A stretch of 53,857 bases of DNA from Ilumatobacteraceae bacterium (GTDB lineage: Bacteria > Actinomycetota > Acidimicrobiia > Acidimicrobiales > Ilumatobacteraceae). Where the stretch lies: the NCBI GenBank assembly GCA_025463305.1, contig JAOBWK010000068.1:1-53857 (forward strand), given 5' to 3'. The translations under genes were made by a program, and so were the position numbers. The notes beneath the pieces were generated by a model. That model saw only the letters and a list, made by a program, of their open reading frames with translations. It was not told the origin of the DNA and did no database searches. Shown here one piece after another: positions 25,680-33,833 of this stretch (positions are counted from its first letter, which is position 1; each line of letters starts with the position of its first letter).

Positions 25680-26231
25680 ATGTGCATGCGACTGGACACG
25701 TCTGACGTCCAACGACTGTTCGCCCGCCAACACGGCGTCGCGATCGATCGCCAGCTGCGCGCCGCCGGCATCTCGCTCAAGCAGCAGAAGGTGCGGCTGG
25801 ATGCCGGTGAGTGGCGCCGCGTGCACCCGGGCGTGATCGCTCTCGCCGGGATGAGGTCGACGTTCGAGCAGTGGGTGATGGCGGCTTCGCTCGCGACGAA
25901 CGGCGGGCTGGCGTGCGGACCCACCGCTGCTCGGCTGCTTCGGTTCGACGGCTTTGCGGCTGTCCGCACCGTCGAGGTCGTCGTCCCCGAAACGTCGCGT
26001 GCGCCCTCGCATCTGGAGGCCACGCGGGAGATCAGGCGTTCGATGGCGTGTTGCGGGGCGGTGCGAACCCGATCTGGTTGCGGCAGCACTTCGAGCGTTG
26101 GCGCCGTCCGGGACTGAGCGACCCGGCGGAGATGTTGCGGCTGCCCGACGAACGGGTCGACGCCCGACTGCCGCCAGGTGCTCGCGCACCTGCTGCGCGA
26201 GCTCGATGCAGCGAAGGCACGGACTGCGTGA
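25680..26231 (+). pseudogene. Decayed AbiEi/DUF559-type protein gene
   Basis: From ATG 25680 the sequence reads VQRLFARQHGVAIDRQLRAA, then KVRLDAGEWRRVHPGVIALA, the usual N-terminal antitoxin-like (AbiEi-type) domain of actinobacterial proteins that continue into a DUF559/Vsr-like nuclease domain. After about residue 120 the frame breaks up. Short conserved pieces reappear in other frames: FERWRRPGLSDPAEMLRLPD (about 26087-26146) and a C-terminal VLAHLLRELDAAKARTA ending at TGA 26231. The catalytic middle is missing. It is therefore a degenerate copy with frameshifts and deletions. 26232-26298 shows nothing recognisable. Confidence 0.6.
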
Positions 26232-26298
26232 CGGATCGATCCCGCTGGGATCGATGACGCACGCACACGTCGGCCGCACAGAGTCGGCAGTCAGCCGG

Positions 26299-27147
26299 TC
26301 AATCCATCAGTCCGAGGCCGACGGGGACGTCTTCGTAGTCGATGGTCCAGAGCCGAGTTGAGTCGCTGCCGGCGGCCGAGTAGCAGCGCCAGCCGAGCAG
26401 TTGCTGGGCGCGTTCGGGGAGCGCGGCGACGGTGGCCCAGTCGACGCCGAGCGGGCCGGCTTCCTCGGGCGTCAGCCAGCCGAGCACGTACGACAGGTGG
26501 AAGCCGTAGCGCCACTGGTCGTCGGTGACGTTCGCGCCGGCACCGTGCACGGCGCGACCGGTGTAGATCATCCCGCTGCCAGCGCTCATCACGGCCTGGG
26601 TGACCTCGCGCTCGTCGGCGCGGCGGCGGTAGTCGTCCCAGCGATGGCTGCCCGGCACGACGCGCGTCGCCCCGACCTCGGCCGTGAAGTCGGAGACGGC
26701 GAACATGCAGCTGACCGTCACCTCCGGGCCGTCTGGGCGGTTCATCATCGGCCAGTTGCCGGCGTCGCGGTGCAGCACCTGTGCCGCTTCGCCCGGACCG
26801 ATGATCATCATCTGGCCGGTGTTCATCCAGTAGCTGGAGCAATGCGGTAGGAGCAGCGCATCGGCGACGGCGAGCAGCATCGGGTGGAGCAGGATGTCGA
26901 CGAACGCGTCGCTCCGCGACGCGAGCCGCGTGAAGCGCTTGGTGACGTCGCCCCAGAACTCGCGGACGCTGTCGTCGCCCGTGCGCGCACCGGCGTGGAA
27001 CGAGGCGGCGGCGCGCTCCATGTCGGCGCGGAAGCGGGCGAGCAGATCCGGCGGCAGCAGCTGATCGACGATGACGGCGCCGTCGTCGGCGAGCACGCCG
27101 AGCACCTCGGCGGGCGATGTCGTGGATGCGACGTGGCGCAGGCTCAC
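26299..27147 (-). CDS. Phytanoyl-CoA dioxygenase (PhyH) family protein
   Basis: This 282-residue protein fits the Fe(II)/2-oxoglutarate dioxygenase fold of the PhyH family: early ADDGAVIVDQLLPPDLLARF, metal-binding HRD in VLHRDAGNW (HxD), VVPGSHRWDDY, and distal His in TGRAVHGAGANVTDD followed by the substrate-side Arg in WRYGFHLSY. It should hydroxylate an unknown substrate. GTG 27147 overlaps the stop of the PIG-L gene (GTGA), so it is the last gene of the CofC-PIG-L-PhyH operon. Confidence 0.8.
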   Translation of the reverse strand: MSLRHVASTTSPAEVLGVLADDGAVIVDQLLPPDLLARFRADMERAAASFHAGARTGDDSVREFWGDVTKRFTRLASRSDAFVDILLHPMLLAVADALLLPHCSSYWMNTGQMMIIGPGEAAQVLHRDAGNWPMMNRPDGPEVTVSCMFAVSDFTAEVGATRVVPGSHRWDDYRRRADEREVTQAVMSAGSGMIYTGRAVHGAGANVTDDQWRYGFHLSYVLGWLTPEEAGPLGVDWATVAALPERAQQLLGWRCYSAAGSDSTRLWTIDYEDVPVGLGLMD

Positions 27148-27947
27148 AGGTCGTCGATCCGCTTGAAGACCTCGGCGCCGCGCAGGCCGAGTGGTTCACC
27201 GAGGCCGACCACGCGGTCGAGCAGGCGCCGGCGGAACGAGCCGAGCTGATCGTCGTCGACCGCGTGCATCGTGCTCTCGAACTGCGACTGGTGCGCCTCG
27301 AGTGCTGTGATCTTCACGCTGAGGAACTCGAACATCTCTTCCGCGTGATCGGGCTCGTCGGCTTCCCACAGCAGCAACGTGTCCGGCCGGTGCGGGGCCA
27401 GGCCCTGCTCGCGGAAGAAGTGCGGATCGCGGGCGGCCACGATGCCCTCGCACGCGAGCAGGCCGGCATGGCGGTGATCGGGGTGCAGCCGGTAGCGCTT
27501 CCACGGATCGTGGCCGAGCACGACATCCGGTCGCACGGTTCGGATGCAGCGGGCGACCTCGCCGCGCATCGCCAGCCCGCTGTCGAGCTCGCCGTCGATC
27601 TGCTCGAGGAACGTGACCGTGCCGGTGTAGTCGTGTGGTGGGAGCCAACCACAGCCGGTCGAGAGTCGGAACGCCGCCTCGCGCTGCTCGGCCTGGCGCG
27701 TGACGCGCAGCGCTTCGATGTCGGCGTCGGGGTTCCACGTGCCCTTCGACCCGTCGGTGAGGACGAGGTGGTGCACGACGCACCCGTTGGCCGCCCACTT
27801 GGCGAGCGTGCCGCCGGCGCCGAACTCGACGTCGTCGGGATGGGCGCCGATGGCCAGCGCAACCGTCGGGGTGGGCATGTCGATCGTCCAGTGGACGCCC
27901 GGGTGCGAGCCGGTCAGGGCCGGCTGGCCGGGTTCGTTCGCAGCCAT
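27144..27947 (-). CDS. PIG-L (LmbE-like) deacetylase
   Basis: This 267-residue enzyme has the zinc motif AIGAHPDDVEFGAGGTLAKW (HPDDxE, about residue 35) and the second zinc His near the end of the core (YRLHPDHRHAG). Family members remove N-acetyl groups, as in mycothiol MshB and Mca. The exact substrate is not known. The start could be ATG 27947 (AAAGG upstream; the gene then overlaps cofC by 34 bp) or ATG 27878 just before the first strand. The PhyH gene follows with a 4-bp overlap. Confidence 0.85.
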   Translation of the reverse strand: MAANEPGQPALTGSHPGVHWTIDMPTPTVALAIGAHPDDVEFGAGGTLAKWAANGCVVHHLVLTDGSKGTWNPDADIEALRVTRQAEQREAAFRLSTGCGWLPPHDYTGTVTFLEQIDGELDSGLAMRGEVARCIRTVRPDVVLGHDPWKRYRLHPDHRHAGLLACEGIVAARDPHFFREQGLAPHRPDTLLLWEADEPDHAEEMFEFLSVKITALEAHQSQFESTMHAVDDDQLGSFRRRLLDRVVGLGEPLGLRGAEVFKRIDDL

Positions 27948-28519
27948 GTCGGGAGCGCCTTTGCAACGAGGGGATGAGCGAGGTCGTCGGGGGTGTCGAT
28001 GTCGAGTGCGAGCGCGCGATCGCGGTGCACGCGCACCGGATAGCCGAGGCTGACCGCGTGGGCGAGGTGCCGGCGGAACGACTGCGAGCCGTACGCCGGC
28101 TGGAAGCCGGACGACGTCGGCACGGCCATCACGTTCGTGCCGTCGGAGCGGGTGTCGGGGACGAGCACGATGCCGCCGGTCATCACGACGCCGGCGAGCG
28201 ATGTCGCGAGCGGGAGATCGCTGTGCGCGACGATGGCGTGCTCGATGCCCGCCGCGGCGAGCGCGGCGATGCCGTCGAGCACGGCGGCGTTCAGGCCGAC
28301 GCTCGGCCGCCACAGCACGGTGGCACCGAGCGATGTCGCCCACTCGGCGACGTCGTGGTCGTCGCACGCGATGTAGACGGGCAGCGGCGCAGCGGCGGCG
28401 ACGACGCGCTCGGCCGTCCAGCGCGCGAGGCGGATGCGGTCGGCCGACGAGACGACCCCGGCGAGCCGTGCCTTGGCCTGGCGAAAGTCCTTGACCGGAA
28501 TGAGCACGGCGGCGTCCAC
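27914..28519 (-). CDS. cofC: 2-phospho-L-lactate (or phosphoenolpyruvate) guanylyltransferase CofC
   Basis: This 201-residue protein carries the CofC signature AAVLIPVKDFRQAKARLAGV, nucleotide loop VYIACDDHDVAEWA and a GTNVMAVP ... FQPAYGSQSFRRH segment, ending ALDIDTPDDL. It activates 2-phospholactate or PEP with GTP in coenzyme F420 biosynthesis, which fits the actinobacterial context. GTG 28519 has TAGCCT 8 nt upstream. No other F420 genes are adjacent. Confidence 0.88.
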   Translation of the reverse strand: MDAAVLIPVKDFRQAKARLAGVVSSADRIRLARWTAERVVAAAAPLPVYIACDDHDVAEWATSLGATVLWRPSVGLNAAVLDGIAALAAAGIEHAIVAHSDLPLATSLAGVVMTGGIVLVPDTRSDGTNVMAVPTSSGFQPAYGSQSFRRHLAHAVSLGYPVRVHRDRALALDIDTPDDLAHPLVAKALPTWLRTNPASRP

Positions 28520-28527
28520 TGCGGCCA

Positions 28528-28533
28528 AGGCTA
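28528..28533 (-). promoter_or_regulatory. Leaderless-type -10 box of cofC
   Basis: TAGCCT on the minus strand lies 8 nt upstream of GTG 28519. Confidence 0.5.
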
Positions 28534-28573
28534 GAGCGGACGGGCTGAGACCGGCGGAGTGGCGGGCCGGTCG

Positions 28574-28579
28574 TATGCT
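28574..28579 (+). promoter_or_regulatory. Leaderless-type -10 box of the APH-like kinase gene
   Basis: TATGCT lies 6 nt upstream of ATG 28586. Confidence 0.55.
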
Positions 28580-28585
28580 GCGGCC

Positions 28586-29755
28586 ATGGCCCGGTCGGCG
28601 GAGGATCTCCCGCATCACGTGCTCGATGCCCGGTACGAGGGTCATCTGCGCGATGCGTGGCGTGCCTACGGCGATCCCCGCCTCATCGTCTCGGTGATCG
28701 AGGTCAGCGCGAAGGTGTCGACCAACCGGGTCTACCGGCTGCGGCTCGACGACGATCACAGCGTGATCGCCAAGGTGTCGTCGTACGGCTCGTACTTCCT
28801 GTTCCGTGAGGACCACGACCGGATCCACCGCACGCGCGAGCTGCTGCAGCCGACCCGCTGGGCCGGGCTGCTGGCCGACGTGCTGACCGAGCGCGACGAC
28901 GGTGCTGAGCCGCCGGAGCCCGAGCACCGCACGACGTGGCGCACCGGTCCCCGCCGCTATGGGCCGGTCCGTCGCGGCGAGCCCGAGCACGTGTTCACGT
29001 TCTTCAACGACGATCTTTGGACGGCGTTCTACCAGGACGTCCCGCAGGCGCACGCACTGCCGCGCATCCTCAGCGACGGACAGGTGGCCGACCTCGGCGA
29101 GGAGATGGGGCTGCTGCACCGCGACTGCACCGACGTCGCGCGACGGATCCCGCCGTCGTCGAAGTCGATCAAGTCCGACGCGATCCACCTCCTCGAGCTG
29201 CTCTCGGACAAGCACTCGTCGCTGAAGTTCCAGTACGACGCCGCCGAGTTGCAGTACCTGCGCTCGCAGTGCCACGAGTTCCTCGAGCAGCTCGACCGGT
29301 TCGGCTACGACGACTGGACCCGCATCCCGGTGCTCATCGACTGGAACCTCGGCAACTTCTCGGTGTCGATGGCGCGCCAGCAGGTGCGCCTGTTCAGCCG
29401 ATGGGACTACGACTGGTTCCGCATCGAGCCGCGCCAGCTCGACTTCTACTTCCTGTCGCGCGTCGCCAGCGCGACCGGCGACAAGACGGTGTTCTCGTAC
29501 TCGCCCCACACGCTGCTCGAGCCGCGGTTCAAGCACCTGCTCGGCTCGTACCACCGGATCTTCCCGATGACGGAGGAGGAGATCCTGTTCCTGCGCGAGG
29601 TCTACCGGTTCTTCATCCTCAACTACGTGGTGCGCGAGGGTGACAACTTCTTCCAGCCCGAGTACTGGCACCGCCTGCAGCACGAAGCCGTCGCGCTGTG
29701 CCTGCCGGCGGCGGAGCGGCTGGATCTGCGGCCGCTGCTCGCGATCCTCGACTGA
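28586..29755 (+). CDS. Aminoglycoside phosphotransferase-like kinase of unknown substrate
   Basis: This 389-residue protein shows the split ends of the APH/choline-kinase fold: N-lobe segment TNRVYRLRLDDDHSVIAKVS with the ATP-binding Lys, and the catalytic loop VLIDWNLGNF (D-x4-N) followed by the metal Asp in SRWDYDWFRIEPRQLDF. It probably phosphorylates a small molecule; no substrate can be named. ATG 28586 is favoured by TATGCT 6 nt upstream. gpsA starts 24 bp downstream, so they may be cotranscribed. Confidence 0.7.
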   Translation: MARSAEDLPHHVLDARYEGHLRDAWRAYGDPRLIVSVIEVSAKVSTNRVYRLRLDDDHSVIAKVSSYGSYFLFREDHDRIHRTRELLQPTRWAGLLADVLTERDDGAEPPEPEHRTTWRTGPRRYGPVRRGEPEHVFTFFNDDLWTAFYQDVPQAHALPRILSDGQVADLGEEMGLLHRDCTDVARRIPPSSKSIKSDAIHLLELLSDKHSSLKFQYDAAELQYLRSQCHEFLEQLDRFGYDDWTRIPVLIDWNLGNFSVSMARQQVRLFSRWDYDWFRIEPRQLDFYFLSRVASATGDKTVFSYSPHTLLEPRFKHLLGSYHRIFPMTEEEILFLREVYRFFILNYVVREGDNFFQPEYWHRLQHEAVALCLPAAERLDLRPLLAILD

Positions 29756-29779
29756 CGACCGAACGGTAGGGGGACACAC

Positions 29780-30775
29780 ATGGGGATCAAGGTCGCCGTC
29801 ATCGGAGCGGGGTCGTGGGGCACCACGGTGGCCGCGCTCGCCGCATCGAACACCGACACCGTCTTGTGGTCGAGGCGCGTCACGCTCGCCGACGCGATCA
29901 ACGAGACGCACATCAACGCCGACTACCTGCCGTCGTTCGTGCTGCCCGACGCGCTGCGCGCGACGAGCGACCTGGCGGCCGCGGTCGGCAGTGCCGACGT
30001 GCTCGTGATGGCTGTGCCGTCGCACGGCTACCGCGAGGTTGCTGCCGAGGCCGCCCCGCACCTTCGCCCGTGGGTGCCGATCGTCAGCCTCGCCAAGGGC
30101 GTCGAGAAGAGCTCGCTGAAGCGGATGAGCGAGGTCACCGTCGACGAGATGCCCGGCCATCCCGTCGCCGTGCTGACCGGGCCGAACCTCGCCAAGGAGA
30201 TCCTCAGCGGGCAGCCGGCGGCCAGCGTGGTGGCCATCGACGACGACACGATCGCGAACGAGCTGCAGCGGATCTTCAGCCGGCCGAGCCTGCGGATCTA
30301 CACCAACCCCGACGTCGTCGGCTGCGAGGTCGGTGGCGTCGTCAAGAACATCATCGCGATCGCCGCCGGGATGGCCGAGGGCATGGGCTTCGGGGACAAC
30401 ACCCGGGCCACCATCATCACCCGTGGCCTGGCCGAGATGACCCGGCTCGGGTTGGCGATGGGCGCCCAGGCCGGCACGTTCGCCGGACTGGCCGGCATCG
30501 GCGACCTGATCGCGACGTGCTCGTCGAAGCAGAGCCGCAACAACACCGTCGGCATCCAGCTCGGCCAGGGTCGCTCGATCAAGGAGATCCTCGCCGCGAT
30601 GAGCATGGTGGCCGAGGGGGTGAAGAGCTCACCCCCGGTGTTGGACCTCGCCCGCCGGTACGGTGTGGACATGCCGATCACCGAGCAGGTCGTTGCCGTC
30701 TGCCACAAGGGCCGCTCCGCCGCCGACGCCCTCTCATCACTGATGCAGCGCTCGACGAAGTCGGAGCTGGCATGA
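29780..30775 (+). CDS. gpsA: Glycerol-3-phosphate dehydrogenase [NAD(P)+]
   Basis: This 331-residue enzyme has the Rossmann motif VAVIGAGSWGTTVAALA, the GPNLAKEI segment, then catalytic Lys in GGVVKNIIAIAAG and the C-terminal RNNTVGIQLGQG loop. It reduces dihydroxyacetone phosphate to sn-glycerol-3-phosphate for phospholipid synthesis. An AGGGGG site upstream supports ATG 29780. 85 bp separate it from the next gene, with a small GGGGCGCAGCCCC hairpin. Confidence 0.95.
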   Translation: MGIKVAVIGAGSWGTTVAALAASNTDTVLWSRRVTLADAINETHINADYLPSFVLPDALRATSDLAAAVGSADVLVMAVPSHGYREVAAEAAPHLRPWVPIVSLAKGVEKSSLKRMSEVTVDEMPGHPVAVLTGPNLAKEILSGQPAASVVAIDDDTIANELQRIFSRPSLRIYTNPDVVGCEVGGVVKNIIAIAAGMAEGMGFGDNTRATIITRGLAEMTRLGLAMGAQAGTFAGLAGIGDLIATCSSKQSRNNTVGIQLGQGRSIKEILAAMSMVAEGVKSSPPVLDLARRYGVDMPITEQVVAVCHKGRSAADALSSLMQRSTKSELA

Positions 30776-30860
30776 GCGCAGCGATTGCCAGCGACCGCGC
30801 GAGCGCCAGCGAGCCGGGCGCAGATGGGGCACGGGGGCGCAGCCCCCGAGGAGGAATGGC

Positions 30861-32063
30861 ATGAGCACGATCGGTGTGTTGGGCGGGCTGTGGCGCGCCA
30901 CCGTGACGCCGGCCGGCGGGGTGGAGCCTTGGGACGGTTCGAAGCCGCTCGACTGGTTCATCGCCGCCGACGATCGCTGGCACGTGCCCGCCGACGAGCC
31001 GACGGTCCGGCAGCGCCGCATCGACGGCGCCCCCGTCATCGAGACCCGGATGAAGGTGCCCAGCGGCGATGCCGTGCACCGCGTGTGGTGCGTGGCCGAC
31101 GACGGCGGCTACACGATCATCGAGATCGAGAACGACTCGACGCTGCCGTTCGCCGCAGCCTTCAACCGCAACGACCTGCTGTCCAGCCGGCCACCGGCGA
31201 ACGTGCCGATCCAGGGCATCGATCTCCCGCCGGACTCCATCGTGCTGCCGGTGGGCCATCGCGCCACGGTGCGCGTCGCGCTCGCCCACACGGCGCCCAA
31301 CGCTGGGCCGCTGCCGGATCGACTGCCGTCGCCGATGCAGGTGGCCCGGGGATGGACCGCGATCATCGACTCGGCGGGGCGGATGGTGCTGCCCGACGCG
31401 GCGCTGCTCGATCGCCTCGCCCAGCTGCGTGGCGAGCTCGCGCTCAACGGCCCGGTCGAGCCCGACGACGACGTGGTGGGCTTCCTGCTCGACGTCGGCG
31501 AGCTGGTGCGCCTCGGCGAGCGCGCCGATCCGTGGGTGCCCGACGTGGCGGCGGCCGTCACCAAGGCGGCGCGCCTGACGCCCACCTGGGACACGCTCGC
31601 CGCCCTCGACGGCGCCGGCGTGGTGCTCGCCCGTGCGGGCGAGGATCGCGGTCTCCGTGACCTGGCCCGGATGCGTCCGGTCGTCGCGACGGCGCTGCCC
31701 GTCGATGCGCCGGGCGGTCGCGAGCTGGCCTGGCTCGAGCAGCGGCTGGCCCGCTCGCTCGGTGGCGGCACCGCCGACCTCCTCGGCACCGGCATCCCCA
31801 CGGCGTGGCTGGGTGCGAACTTCGAGGTCTACGGGCTGCCCGTCGGACCGGCCACCACGGTGTCCTACGCGGTGCGCTGGCACGGCGATCGCCCGGCCGT
31901 GCTGTGGGAGCTCGACGGTCCCGCCGTGCCACTCACCGCATCGGTCGTCGCGCCGGGGTGGTCGACGGCCGAGGAGAAGGGTGAGGCGCTCTGGCCGGCC
32001 CCCGTGGTGGCCGGCGCGTCCGCCATCGACCTGTCGTCGTCGGGCGACATCTCGTTCAACTGA
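30861..32063 (+). CDS. Protein of unknown function
   Basis: This 400-residue protein is not recognised. There is no signal peptide or membrane segment. The N-terminal half looks beta-rich (GVLGGLWRATVTPAGGVEPW, then DGGYTIIEIENDSTLPFAAA, the kind of sequence found in beta-sandwich domains). The middle is Ala/Leu-rich and helical (about 160-290). A GAGGAGGAAT site supports ATG 30861. It ends 1 bp before the GTG of the C69 peptidase, so the two are probably translated together and may act on the same substrate. Confidence 0.65.
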   Translation: MSTIGVLGGLWRATVTPAGGVEPWDGSKPLDWFIAADDRWHVPADEPTVRQRRIDGAPVIETRMKVPSGDAVHRVWCVADDGGYTIIEIENDSTLPFAAAFNRNDLLSSRPPANVPIQGIDLPPDSIVLPVGHRATVRVALAHTAPNAGPLPDRLPSPMQVARGWTAIIDSAGRMVLPDAALLDRLAQLRGELALNGPVEPDDDVVGFLLDVGELVRLGERADPWVPDVAAAVTKAARLTPTWDTLAALDGAGVVLARAGEDRGLRDLARMRPVVATALPVDAPGGRELAWLEQRLARSLGGGTADLLGTGIPTAWLGANFEVYGLPVGPATTVSYAVRWHGDRPAVLWELDGPAVPLTASVVAPGWSTAEEKGEALWPAPVVAGASAIDLSSSGDISFN

Positions 32064-32064
32064 C

Positions 32065-32928
32065 GTGTGTGATTCCCTCGTCGCCCTCGCGCCGATCACG
32101 GCCGCGGGCATCACCCTGTTCGCCAAGAACAGCGACCGGCCGCCGCTCGAGCCGCAAGACATCGAGTGGTCGATGCCGCGCGTCGAGCAGCGCACCGACG
32201 TCACCCACATCACCGTCCACGGCGCGTCCGCCCCGACGATCCGCAGCCTGATCTCTCGGCCGCGCTGGTGCTGGGGCGCCGAGCACGGCGTCAACGAGGC
32301 CGGCGTCGCGATCGGCAACCACAGCATCTACACGACGTTGGATCCACGCACGTTCCCGCCGGCGCTGATCGGCATGGACCTCGTGCGCCTCGGCCTCGAG
32401 CGTGGCGCCTCGGCCGAGGAAGCGGTGGAGGTGATGACGGACCTCCTCGATCGTTACGGTCAGGGCGGCACCGGGCACGACGTCGCGCTCATCGGCAAGG
32501 AGCGGCCGTACTGGTCGAGCTTCCTCGTCGCGGATCCGTTCGAGGCGTGGATGATCGAGACGAGTGGGCCGACGTGGCAGGCCCTGCGCGTCGACGGATC
32601 GGCCACGATGTCCAACCGCACCTCGATCCCCGCGTTCGATGCGGCCCACCGCCACCCCGGCCAGCCCGTCGAGCGGCTGATCGATCCGCGGCTCGCGGCC
32701 TCGCGCGCGCTGCTCGCGGCACGCCCGGTGACGGTCGAGTCGCTGGCCGCCCACCTCCGCTCGCACGACTCGTGCAGCGAGCCGGGGTGGAGCGTGTGCA
32801 TGCACGTCGGCGACGACGAGGCCACCACGGCGTCGATGATCGCCGAGCTGCCCGCCACGGGCACGCCGACGGCGTGGATGCTCACCGGCAGCCCGTGCGA
32901 GCACGAGTACGCGGCCTACCGGTTCTGA
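32065..32928 (+). CDS. C69-family peptidase (secernin-like Ntn hydrolase)
   Basis: This 287-residue protein starts GTG TGT, so Cys2 would become the N-terminal nucleophile after Met removal, as in C69 dipeptidases and secernins. The opening CDSLVALAPITAAGITLFAK, then NSDRP, is the family hallmark (N-S-D-R). WGAEHGVNEAGVAIGNH with the Asn/Asn-Glu-Gly segment and a late WSVCMHVGDDEATTASMIAE match as well. Amidase or dipeptidase activity is likely; the substrate is unknown. It follows the unknown protein by one base. Confidence 0.8.
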   Translation: MCDSLVALAPITAAGITLFAKNSDRPPLEPQDIEWSMPRVEQRTDVTHITVHGASAPTIRSLISRPRWCWGAEHGVNEAGVAIGNHSIYTTLDPRTFPPALIGMDLVRLGLERGASAEEAVEVMTDLLDRYGQGGTGHDVALIGKERPYWSSFLVADPFEAWMIETSGPTWQALRVDGSATMSNRTSIPAFDAAHRHPGQPVERLIDPRLAASRALLAARPVTVESLAAHLRSHDSCSEPGWSVCMHVGDDEATTASMIAELPATGTPTAWMLTGSPCEHEYAAYRF

Positions 32929-32947
32929 CGCCGACCGGCGCTGACCA

Positions 32948-33805
32948 CTACCGATCCTGAGTGGCGTGCACCAACGAGTCGATCGTCGCGCCACCGACAT
33001 CGGGTTCCAGCACGACCTGGTCGCCGGTCTCGACGTGCCCCGGTCGCAGCACCGTCGCGTAGAGCCGGCTGACCGGCCCGCGGTCGATGTTCATCCGCTG
33101 GAAGTCGCCGTTCAGGAAGAACGCGGTGTTCGAGTTGCACGGCTCGGCGAACGCCTGCACGTGGGCGAGCACCGTGCCGATGCGCAGGAGCACGCCCGGA
33201 CGGACCTGGTCCCACGGGATGCCGCGCACCGTGACGTTCTCGCCGACCGAACCGCGCTCGATGGGATGGCCCTCGGCGCGGAGCTCGTCGAGCACCTCGT
33301 CCGAGTAGAGGCACAGCGCCTGCCACGGGCGCCCGTGGTGGACGCGAACGCGCTGCACGTCGCCGATCACGCCGCGGAACCCGACGTCGACGGCCGGCAC
33401 CGGCAGCTTCGGGACGCCCCCGCCCGACGTGCTCAGCTGCACCACCGAGCCGACCGACGTCGCCGGGAACTGACCGTCGAGACGCAACGCATCGGAGGCG
33501 GACCGGAGCGTCGTCCACATGTCGGCCACGAGGTCGCCGAGTGCATCGGATCCCTTGAGCTGCGCGGCAGCCCGGTTGCCGAGCGAGCGGAGGCGGGCGT
33601 CGAGATCGGCGGCCGGCTCGGCACCGACCACGAGCTCTATCCGCTCGGCGAGCGCAACGCCGAGCGCGTGCGCGTCGGCGCTGGTGCGACCCTCCACCAT
33701 CGTGGCCCACAGCCCGCCCAGGTTGCCCAACGTGCGGAGTGCATCGGTGCCGTTGAACGCGTACGGTCCGATGGTGACGGTGGTCGCGCTCGGCATGGAA
33801 CTCAT
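32948..33805 (-). CDS. MOSC-domain protein with an unrecognised helical N-terminus
   Basis: This protein of about 285 residues is two-part. Residues about 130-285 are a MOSC domain (VGFRGVIGDVQRVRVHHGRP, ALCLYSDEVLDELRAEGHPI, RGSVGENVTVRGI, AFAEPCNSN with the conserved Cys, and YATVLRPGHVETGD). MOSC domains handle sulfur or molybdenum cofactor chemistry. Residues 1-120 are helical and unassigned, perhaps a DinB-like domain, but this is only a guess. Starts ATG 33805 or ATG 33796 (AGGA upstream) are both possible. It diverges from selD with overlapping -10 boxes. Confidence 0.75.
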   Translation of the reverse strand: MSSMPSATTVTIGPYAFNGTDALRTLGNLGGLWATMVEGRTSADAHALGVALAERIELVVGAEPAADLDARLRSLGNRAAAQLKGSDALGDLVADMWTTLRSASDALRLDGQFPATSVGSVVQLSTSGGGVPKLPVPAVDVGFRGVIGDVQRVRVHHGRPWQALCLYSDEVLDELRAEGHPIERGSVGENVTVRGIPWDQVRPGVLLRIGTVLAHVQAFAEPCNSNTAFFLNGDFQRMNIDRGPVSRLYATVLRPGHVETGDQVVLEPDVGGATIDSLVHATQDR

Positions 33806-33816
33806 CCTGCCACGCG

Positions 33817-33822
33817 ACCGTA
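33817..33822 (-). promoter_or_regulatory. -10-like box of the MOSC gene
   Basis: TACGGT on the minus strand lies 11 nt upstream of ATG 33805 and overlaps the selD -10 box on the other strand by 2 bp. Confidence 0.4.
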
Positions 33823-33826
33823 GGCT
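33821..33826 (+). promoter_or_regulatory. Leaderless-type -10 box of selD
   Basis: TAGGCT lies 7 nt upstream of GTG 33834. Confidence 0.55.
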
Positions 33827-33833
33827 GGCGCCC

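Noticed and set aside
30826..30838. GGGGCGCAGCCCC hairpin before the unknown gene as a terminator or riboswitch
   Set aside because: Five-bp stem without T-tract and too close to the next ribosome site; no riboswitch architecture seen.
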